Shown here: positions 6,188 to 12,239 of the stretch, one piece after another | Layout of the letters: the number at the start of each line of letters is the position of its first letter | Position numbering within the stretch: the stretch's first letter is position 1 | NCBI GenBank assembly: GCA_023454395.1 | Contig: JAEYFY010000011.1 | Span: 1 to 12,239 of the forward strand | Direction: 5' to 3' | Source: Pseudomonadota bacterium | Lineage (GTDB): Bacteria; Pseudomonadota; Gammaproteobacteria; Enterobacterales; Enterobacteriaceae | Length of the DNA: 12,239 nucleotides | Position numbers and translations under genes: made by a program | The notes under the pieces: model-generated | What the model was told of the DNA's origin: nothing | Seen by the model: the letters and a program-made list of their open reading frames with translations, nothing else | The model's database searches: none

Positions 6188-8356
6188 ATGCTAATCGCAA
6201 CAAAAAAACGGATGACGTTGAAATTAACGAGTGCGATCATGGCATTGTTAATTTCAGCAACACCTGCATTGGCTCAAAACCAGAAGGACTCCCTAGTGAT
6301 GCCACCAAAAGCGAATAAAGTGCCTCATGTGATGACAGATCACGGAGATACACGCACCGACAATTATTATTGGCTACGAGATGATTCACGTAAAGATCCT
6401 AACGTACTCGATTATCTGAATGCTGAAAATGCCTATACCGAATCAGTGATGAAAGAAGGTAAGGCGCTTGAAGAAACGCTCTTTAATGAAATGGTGAGCC
6501 GTATGGCTCAAAACGATGAATCAGTACCTTATATTTATAATGGATATACATATCGTACTATTTATCAAGAAGGTAAAGATTTCCCTATTTATCAGCGCAA
6601 ACCCGTAAATAGCGAAGGTGAATGGGAAGTTCTCGTTGATGGAAACGAGCGTGCTAAAGGGCACGAATTCTATCAATTAGGTGATCTGACAATCAGCCCA
6701 GATAACAAACGTATTGCTATTGCAGAAGATAAAGAAGGGCGCAGAAACTATAATGTTGCCTATAAAGATTTATCGGATAATACATGGAAAGAGAATGTGT
6801 TAACCAATATTTCTGCAAACTTAGTGTGGGCAAATGACAGCAAAACACTATTTTATGTTGATAAAGATCCGCAAACGCTACTGCCTTACCAAATCTATCG
6901 CCATCAATATGGCACTGATCGTAAACAAGATGTCAAAATCTTTGAAGAAAACGACGACCGTTTTTATACATGGATGGGTAAAAGCAAATCTAAAGATTAC
7001 ATTCTTGTCTCTATCGAAAGCTCTACAACCTCAGAATCTCGTTTAATTGATGCGAATGCACCAGAAAAACCGATGGTTATCTTCTCTGCCCGTCAAGATG
7101 GGCGTGAATATGATATCGACCATTTTAATGGCGAATTCTATATTCGCTCGAATCATGAGAGTGAGTTGTTTGGTCTTTATAAAACTTCATCAATCGATAA
7201 GCCTTGGGAAACCGTCATTGCACCACAAAAAGATGTCGATTTAGAAGGCTTTGATCTCTTTAATCGCTGGTTGGTTGTTGAAGAAAGAAAACAAGGTCTA
7301 GTGTCATTACGTCAGATTGATTGGAAAACAGGTCAATCAACGAATGTCACGTTTGACGATCCGGTTTATATGGCATGGCTAGGATTTAACCCTCAAGCAG
7401 ATAGCGAAGAGCTACGCTTTGGTTATACTTCCATGACAACGCCTTCTTCAACTTATCAATGGAATATGCAAACACATCAAAAGCAATTGCTTAAACAGCA
7501 AGAAGTAAAAGGCTTTGAACGTGATTTGTATGAAAGTGAACGCATTTGGGTAAAAGCTCAAGATGGTGTTGAAGTTCCCGTATCATTGGTTTATCGCAAA
7601 GACTTATTTAAGAAAGGTGAAAATCCTATCTTAATTTATGGCTATGGTTCATACGGTAGTAGCATTGATCCTTCATTTAGTTCACCGCGTTTAAGTTTGT
7701 TAGACAGAGGCTTCGTGTATGCAATTGTGCATGTGCGTGGTGGTGGTGAATTAGGAAAGCGTTGGTATAACCAAGGTAAGATGGAACATAAAGTTAATAC
7801 TTTTACCGACTTTATTGATGCCACTAAATATCTAATTGCCAAAGGTTACGGAGCGCCTAAACACGTTTATGCTATGGGTGGCAGTGCGGGTGGTTTATTA
7901 ATGGGGGCTGTTGTGAATATGGCACCAGAATTATACCGCGGTGTTGTATCTCAAGTTCCATTTGTGGATGTTGTGACAACAATGCTTGATGCTTCTATTC
8001 CTTTAACAACAGGGGAATATGAAGAGTGGGGAAATCCTGCGGATAAAGACGTTTATTTCCGCCTAAAATCGTATAGTCCATACGATAATGTGGTTGCCAA
8101 GGCATATCCTCATTTATTAGTCACAACAGGATTACATGATTCACAAGTACAATATTGGGAGCCTGCAAAATGGGTTGCTAAATTGCGTGAATTAAAAACA
8201 GATAATAACCTACTATTGCTTGATACGAATATGAGTGCAGGGCATGGTGGTAAATCAGGACGTTTTAATCGCTTACGCGACACAGCAAAAGAATATGCTT
8301 TTATTCTGATGTTAGAACAACCTGAAGTCTATTTTAAAGCTCAAAATATAAAATAG
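6188..8356 (+). CDS. ptrB: Exported oligopeptidase B (protease II, S9A family, 722 aa)
   Basis: Serine peptidase of the prolyl oligopeptidase family, closest to E. coli PtrB/OpdB, which cuts short peptides after Arg or Lys. A beta-propeller (about 115-445) gates a C-terminal alpha/beta-hydrolase domain. The triad is Ser566 in GGSAGG, Asp651 in GLHDSQV and His686 in AGHGGKSGRF. TTGEYEEWGNP (607-617) keeps the acidic residues that give trypsin-like specificity in OpdB. Unlike cytoplasmic PtrB, it has about 37 extra N-terminal residues forming a signal peptide: Lys6-Lys7-Arg8, a hydrophobic core at 13-26 and a cut after Ala-Leu-Ala (27-29). Met38 aligns with PtrB Met1, but the codon at 6299 has no ribosome binding site, whereas AAGGA (6173-6177) sits 10 bases before 6188. 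It therefore probably acts in the periplasm. It lies 26 bases after tonB in the same operon. Its natural substrate is unknown. Confidence 0.93.
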   Translation: MLIATKKRMTLKLTSAIMALLISATPALAQNQKDSLVMPPKANKVPHVMTDHGDTRTDNYYWLRDDSRKDPNVLDYLNAENAYTESVMKEGKALEETLFNEMVSRMAQNDESVPYIYNGYTYRTIYQEGKDFPIYQRKPVNSEGEWEVLVDGNERAKGHEFYQLGDLTISPDNKRIAIAEDKEGRRNYNVAYKDLSDNTWKENVLTNISANLVWANDSKTLFYVDKDPQTLLPYQIYRHQYGTDRKQDVKIFEENDDRFYTWMGKSKSKDYILVSIESSTTSESRLIDANAPEKPMVIFSARQDGREYDIDHFNGEFYIRSNHESELFGLYKTSSIDKPWETVIAPQKDVDLEGFDLFNRWLVVEERKQGLVSLRQIDWKTGQSTNVTFDDPVYMAWLGFNPQADSEELRFGYTSMTTPSSTYQWNMQTHQKQLLKQQEVKGFERDLYESERIWVKAQDGVEVPVSLVYRKDLFKKGENPILIYGYGSYGSSIDPSFSSPRLSLLDRGFVYAIVHVRGGGELGKRWYNQGKMEHKVNTFTDFIDATKYLIAKGYGAPKHVYAMGGSAGGLLMGAVVNMAPELYRGVVSQVPFVDVVTTMLDASIPLTTGEYEEWGNPADKDVYFRLKSYSPYDNVVAKAYPHLLVTTGLHDSQVQYWEPAKWVAKLRELKTDNNLLLLDTNMSAGHGGKSGRFNRLRDTAKEYAFILMLEQPEVYFKAQNIK

Positions 8357-8391
8357 AATAATCAGTAATAATAAATAAATTTAATACTAGC

Positions 8392-8414
8392 CTGTCTCTC
8401 TTTAAGGGAGACAG
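8392..8414 (+). terminator. Hairpin after the peptidase gene, weak or partial terminator
   Basis: CTGTCTC (8392-8398) pairs with GAGACAG (8408-8414), and the stem can extend inwards by three further pairs including one T-G, leaving a 3-base loop. No T-run follows (CGCTATTATTT), so it may attenuate or stabilise the upstream mRNA rather than end transcription fully. That would allow partial read-through into the receptor gene. Confidence 0.45.
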
Positions 8415-8429
8415 CGCTATTATTTAAAG

Positions 8430-8513
8430 CGAATATAACAATAATAATATTTTCTAGTTTAATTACTTTATATAAAGCAACGTGGGCCTATTTAAATAAA
8501 AATAAAGAATAGG
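8430..8513 (+). promoter_or_regulatory. Leader of the receptor gene with a possible promoter
   Basis: This AT-rich stretch contains the perfect 12-base palindrome CTTTATATAAAG (8466-8477), which holds -10-like hexamers (TATATA 8469-8474, TATAAA 8471-8476), but no good -35 lies at the right distance. ATAACAATAATAATATTTTC nearby looks loosely like a Fur site but matches the consensus poorly. AGG at 8511-8513 is 6 bases before the receptor ATG and is a reasonable ribosome binding site. Independent transcription of the receptor is possible but not shown. Confidence 0.3.
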
Positions 8514-8519
8514 TTTATT

Positions 8520-10763
8520 ATGAAGTTTACAAGGAAAATACTCAGCACTCTTATTTTATTTTCGGGTGTTAATCATCTTGTCATCGCATCTGAAACAGAT
8601 AAAGCGGTTCAATTTAGTAGCTTAAAAGTCTCATCAGCACAAAAAGAAACACCAGAACAAAAAGCATTGGCAAAACCCGGTGCTTATAGTTCTATTGGTG
8701 AAATTAATAATCTTGGAACTGTTGAACAAGCATTACGTTCAACACCAGGAACGTATACTCAAATGGATGTGAGTCAACCGGGTGTTAGTGTTAATATTCG
8801 CGGACTTAGCGGTTTTGGGCGCGTGAATATGATGGTGGATGGTGTCACACAAACTATGTATAGCACATCACCTAGCCAATATGCTCATGGTGCGCAACCT
8901 TACAACCAATTTAATACCATGATCGATCCGAATTTTATTATTCAAATCGACATTTCCCGTGGTCAACAAGATGGTGAAAATAGTATTAATGCCCTGGCAG
9001 GAAGTGCTAACTTTAAAACTATTGGTGTAGAAGATATTATATTTAAAGGGAATTCATGGGGAGTAAGAAGTAAAGCGGCTGGTGGTACAAATGGCTTAGG
9101 TTATAACGGCATGGTTGCTTTTGCAGGGCAGCGCTCATTATTTAATGATAATGGTTCAGTTGGCGCAATGCTTGCGTTAAGTGGACATAAAATAGAATCG
9201 TCTTATAAAAATGGCGCTGGCTTTAATAGTGAAGAATTTTCGACAAGTAAAGAATTTAATCAAAGACCACACTCAGAACTCACCAAAATAAATATAAAAC
9301 CAAATGATTCTCATGAATTAGAATTAAGTGGTCGTTTTTATAACAATGATTTTAATCGCCGTAAAATTAATGCTAAAGATTATTATGCAAAATATCGCTA
9401 TACACCATTAAATGATCTATTTGATAGCGAAATTCTGCTTAGCCACAGCCAAGCATCGCAAAAGTTTGCGGGTGATTCTCTTGTAAGTTTACGTGAAGCA
9501 AACGCCAAAAATATCTCTGACGCATTAGTGGCCAAAAATACCAGTCGCTTTAATTACGGTGAACTGGATATGGCGTTAACGCTTGGCTCCAAATTAATGT
9601 CAACGAAATACAAACGCAGTGTTACTGCGCCTTCTACTGATCCGTGGCAATCACAAAATATGGTTGAATATAATACGTTTGCACCGCAAGGAAAAAACGA
9701 TTTAACCAGCTTCTTCTCACAAATGAAATTTGAATACGATATTTATACGCTAGATCTCAATTTAAATTATGTCGATTATCATATTAAAGGGCGTAAACCT
9801 GCTTGCGATCCAACAGCTGCCTGCTTCCCTGAAGGTGAAATGAATGTCAATCGCCATGATAGAAATTGGGACCCAGGAATGCTGCTTTCTGCTGAAATTA
9901 TTCCTGAATTTCAGCCATTTGTAAGTTATGCACAAACGATGAGAGCGCCTACATCGCAAGAAATCTTCTTTGCCAATGAAGGTGGTGCTTCAATGAACCC
10001 ATTTTTAAAAAGCGAAAAGGCAGATACTGTTCAATTGGGTTTTAATAGCTATCGTCCTAATTTAATTGTTGAAGGTGACAGCTTACGATTTAAAGGATTG
10101 TGGTATCACACAAAAGTCAAAGACTACATTTCTAGTGAGTCTTATTTTGTATGCAAAGGTGGGGTGCGTTGTAAAAATGACGGTTCTTTAACGGATGATG
10201 ATTATGCAGGAATAGAATATGATGGCAATATTTTCCTGTATACCAATAGCCTTGAGCCAGTAACCTTGCGTGGTTATGAGCTTCAAGCAAATTATGATGC
10301 TGGTGTATTTTACACAAACCTTTCTTATAGCGATCAGCGAACATCTCAACCGACTTCGATTGCCAGTACAGACTTTGGGCAAACACCCGCTTCTGAATTA
10401 CCTAAATATTATGCCACTATTGATACAGGTGTTCGCTTCTTTGATGACCAGTCATTAGAACTAGGCACTGTGATCCAAATAACGGGAAAATCGCGTAAAT
10501 CCTCACCTGAAGGCATAGATTACGACACGGGTAAAGTGCCCATGGTGCAACAAGATAATATTCCAACGGTTATTGATCTTTATAGTAATTACAGAATTAA
10601 TAAAAACATTTCGTTGAAGTTTGCCGTGCATAATTTAATGAATAAAAACTATTCTAATGCACTTGATAGAAGTAATTCAGCGCCAATAATGCAAGATCCG
10701 GGAAGTAATACTCAAACAGCTCGAGGTCGAAGCTACTTATTCGCAGGAGAAGTGCGTTTTTAG
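8520..10763 (+). CDS. TonB-dependent outer-membrane receptor, HasR/haem-receptor-like (747 aa)
   Basis: Outer-membrane ligand-gated transporter. The signal peptide spans about residues 1-23, and a short segment with a possible TonB box (SLKVSSA, 34-40) follows. The plug domain (about 55-170) contains VNIRGLSGFGRVNMMVDG (91-108), DPNFI-QIDISRG (136-148) and NALAGSANFKTIGV (157-170), closely resembling HasR and related haem/haemoglobin receptors. The rest is a 22-strand-type barrel ending in the expected terminal Phe747. MRAPTSQE (474-481) and NPFL (493-496) correspond to the FRAP and NPNL motifs of haem receptors, but no histidine lies between them. The only four cysteines form close pairs, Cys429/Cys435 and Cys545/Cys551, probably disulphides in surface loops. 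His123 in the plug could be a ligand residue. There is no N-terminal signalling domain. Co-orientation with the TonB paralogue and ChaN-like lipoprotein suggests iron or haem uptake; the ligand is not proven. Confidence 0.9.
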   Translation: MKFTRKILSTLILFSGVNHLVIASETDKAVQFSSLKVSSAQKETPEQKALAKPGAYSSIGEINNLGTVEQALRSTPGTYTQMDVSQPGVSVNIRGLSGFGRVNMMVDGVTQTMYSTSPSQYAHGAQPYNQFNTMIDPNFIIQIDISRGQQDGENSINALAGSANFKTIGVEDIIFKGNSWGVRSKAAGGTNGLGYNGMVAFAGQRSLFNDNGSVGAMLALSGHKIESSYKNGAGFNSEEFSTSKEFNQRPHSELTKINIKPNDSHELELSGRFYNNDFNRRKINAKDYYAKYRYTPLNDLFDSEILLSHSQASQKFAGDSLVSLREANAKNISDALVAKNTSRFNYGELDMALTLGSKLMSTKYKRSVTAPSTDPWQSQNMVEYNTFAPQGKNDLTSFFSQMKFEYDIYTLDLNLNYVDYHIKGRKPACDPTAACFPEGEMNVNRHDRNWDPGMLLSAEIIPEFQPFVSYAQTMRAPTSQEIFFANEGGASMNPFLKSEKADTVQLGFNSYRPNLIVEGDSLRFKGLWYHTKVKDYISSESYFVCKGGVRCKNDGSLTDDDYAGIEYDGNIFLYTNSLEPVTLRGYELQANYDAGVFYTNLSYSDQRTSQPTSIASTDFGQTPASELPKYYATIDTGVRFFDDQSLELGTVIQITGKSRKSSPEGIDYDTGKVPMVQQDNIPTVIDLYSNYRINKNISLKFAVHNLMNKNYSNALDRSNSAPIMQDPGSNTQTARGRSYLFAGEVRF

Positions 10764-10787
10764 TATTCAATGATAATTATCTGAATA

Positions 10788-10823
10788 AAAAACGGCACCA
10801 AATATGATTTTGATGCCGTTTTT
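10788..10823. terminator. Bidirectional terminator between the receptor gene and xseA
   Basis: AAAAACGGCA (10788-10797) pairs perfectly with TGCCGTTTTT (10814-10823), and CAAA/TTTG (10799-10802 with 10809-10812) can extend the stem past one mismatch. The T-run on the + strand continues TTTTTCTTTT, and the A-run on the left (10787-10792) supplies T's for the - strand. It therefore suits both convergent genes, ending 31 bases before the xseA stop. Confidence 0.85.
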
Positions 10824-10854
10824 CTTTTGTATCGAATTAAACAAGAAGCAGGGG

Positions 10855-12237
10855 TTAATTGTCACTTTTAGTGGTTGTTTTACGTTTAGCTCTTATTTTC
10901 TGTGTTTTAACCACTTCACTGGTGATCCAACCATCTTCAACACGGGTTTTTAATGGATCGCCCACTTTCACTTGTTTGGTATTTTTCAGCACTTCTCCAG
11001 ACTCTGTTTCGCTAATACTGTAACCGCGAGAAAGTGTTGCGAGAGGACTCACACTTTCTAAACGAGAGCAGCTAATAGCGAATTGTTCACGTTGACGAGA
11101 TAACTGTAGTGAAATACTTTCTCTCATACGGTAAATCAACTGCTGTTGTTGGCGAAGTAATGCTTGAATTTGTGAACTAGGCTCTTGGTAATTAAGGCGT
11201 TTTTGTAGTTGTGTTTGTTGGTGTTGTTTGGTTTGCAATAGTCGCTGAAAACTAGTCACTAAACGCTGTTGTGTGGAAGCTAATACATTTTGCTGACGAG
11301 CAAGACGTAAATGAGGATGCTGTTGCTGCAAACGATGATGAAGCTGTGTTATTGCGCGTAATTTTTTTGCTAAATAGTAGTCCATTGCCATTTCAAGGCG
11401 TTGTTGCTGCGATTGTAATTGGCGCAATAACTCAAGTTTGTTACGACTAATAAGCTCTGCCGCAGCAGAAGGGGTTGGCGCTCTAAGGTCGGCAATAAAA
11501 TCAGCAATGGTCACATCGGTTTCATGACCAACTGCACTTACAATCGGAATTTCACTGGCAAAAATAGCACGAGCAACGCGTTCATCATTAAATGCCCAGA
11601 GATCTTCTAACGAACCGCCACCACGACCAACAATTAAAACATCACACTCTTTACGGCGGTTAGCAAGTTCGATGGCATGAACAATCTGCATAGGCGCTTC
11701 AGCACCCTGAACAGCGGTTGGGTAGATAAGCACAGGCAAAGAAGGATCACGACGACGAAGAATATTTAAGATGTCGTGTAGTGCTGCTCCGGTTGATGAA
11801 GTAATAACACCAATCTGTTTAGCGGGAGATGGTAGGGGTTTTTTATGAATAGCATCAAATAACCCCTCCGCACTGAGTTTTTGTTTTAATAGCTCAAATT
11901 GTTGTTGTAATAGCCCGTCACCAGCAGGTTGCATACTCTCAACAATCAATTGGTAATCGCCTCGTGGCTCATACAATGTAATTGTTGCGCGAACTAAAAC
12001 TTGCTGACCATGTTGAGGGCGAAAAGTAACTTTAGTATTTTGCCCACGAAACATCGCCGCTCTAATTTGGGCATTCGTATCCTTTAACGTAAAATACCAG
12101 TGACCAGAAGAAGGTTGAGTAAAATTGGAAATTTCAGCGCTGATCCAAATGCGACCCATTTCCATTTCTAATAACTGGCGAACGGTCTTATTTAGACGGC
12201 TAACAGTAAAAATATTATTGTTTATCGGTAGTGTCAT
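10855..12237 (-). CDS. xseA: Exodeoxyribonuclease VII large subunit (460 aa)
   Basis: Large subunit of exonuclease VII, the metal-independent nuclease that, with several XseB small subunits, degrades single-stranded DNA from both ends in mismatch repair and damage processing. The N-terminal OB-fold (about 8-105) includes WISAEISNF and GHWYFTLKD. The catalytic domain (about 130-265) has [14 protein letters not shown] (143-156), [11 protein letters not shown] (204-214) and [11 protein letters not shown] (237-247), with His238 and Asp241 at the E. coli catalytic positions. A Gln-rich coiled coil (about 266-385), needed to bind XseB, follows. The C-terminal segment contains [11 protein letters not shown] (397-407) and a basic tail. 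Length matches E. coli XseA (456 aa). The ATG lies two bases from the window edge, so no ribosome binding site is visible and a slightly earlier start cannot be excluded. The beginning (IFTVSRLN) matches the family, so I take it as complete. In E. coli guaB lies divergently next to xseA and may lie just outside. Confidence 0.97.
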   Translation of the reverse strand: MTLPINNNIFTVSRLNKTVRQLLEMEMGRIWISAEISNFTQPSSGHWYFTLKDTNAQIRAAMFRGQNTKVTFRPQHGQQVLVRATITLYEPRGDYQLIVESMQPAGDGLLQQQFELLKQKLSAEGLFDAIHKKPLPSPAKQIGVITSSTGAALHDILNILRRRDPSLPVLIYPTAVQGAEAPMQIVHAIELANRRKECDVLIVGRGGGSLEDLWAFNDERVARAIFASEIPIVSAVGHETDVTIADFIADLRAPTPSAAAELISRNKLELLRQLQSQQQRLEMAMDYYLAKKLRAITQLHHRLQQQHPHLRLARQQNVLASTQQRLVTSFQRLLQTKQHQQTQLQKRLNYQEPSSQIQALLRQQQQLIYRMRESISLQLSRQREQFAISCSRLESVSPLATLSRGYSISETESGEVLKNTKQVKVGDPLKTRVEDGWITSEVVKTQKIRAKRKTTTKSDN

Positions 12238-12239
12238 GT

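Noticed and set aside
6299..8356. Alternative cytoplasmic start of the oligopeptidase at Met38
   Set aside because: There is no ribosome binding site before this ATG, whereas AAGGA lies 10 bases before the ATG at 6188.
8430..8456. Second Fur box upstream of the receptor gene
   Set aside because: The best alignments match only 10 or 11 of 19 positions, as expected from repeated AAT in AT-rich DNA.
1..12239. Mobile elements, CRISPR arrays, tRNA or rRNA genes
   Set aside because: No transposase, long terminal inverted repeats, regularly spaced repeats or cloverleaf-like sequence was seen. All large genes are intact and of uniform composition.

Overview
The window looks like chromosomal DNA of an AT-rich member of the Enterobacterales, most likely Proteus or a close Morganellaceae relative. 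The housekeeping proteins (MaeB, XseA, NarP, oligopeptidase B) follow their E. coli counterparts almost residue for residue, but codons and intergenic regions are strongly AT-rich. The genus is inferred from this combination, not proven. I see no insertion sequence, tRNA, rRNA, CRISPR array or phage gene.

Left part (1-1980): a small exported protein of unknown function (161-721, +) converges on a NarP-type response regulator (801-1424, -), with a 14-bp perfect hairpin between them. A 556-base AT-rich intergenic region then separates narP from the divergent maeB. It contains a near-consensus NarL/NarP 7-2-7 binding site (1843-1858) about 90 bp upstream of a plausible maeB promoter, which suggests nitrate/nitrite control of malic enzyme.

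Middle (1981-4319): maeB, the full-length malic enzyme fused to a phosphotransacetylase-like domain, closed by a clear intrinsic terminator.

Right-centre (4388-10823): an iron/haem-type uptake locus, all on the + strand. A Fur-box-like sequence (4388-4406) precedes a ChaN-family lipoprotein. Next come a TonB paralogue 18 bp downstream and an oligopeptidase B with an added signal peptide 26 bp after that. A HasR-like TonB-dependent outer-membrane receptor follows a 163-bp gap. My reading is that the receptor takes up an iron- or haem-containing ligand using its own TonB, the ChaN-like lipoprotein binds haem (or a metal) on the membrane, and the exported peptidase trims peptides in the periplasm. 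The coupling of the peptidase to uptake is inference.

Right end (10855-12237, -): xseA, the large subunit of exonuclease VII, converging on the receptor gene with a bidirectional terminator between them. It appears complete, starting two bases from the window edge.

The most interesting points are the NarP site in front of maeB, the self-contained ChaN-TonB-exported OpdB-receptor cluster, and a receptor that has FRAP/NPNL-like motifs but no histidine between them.
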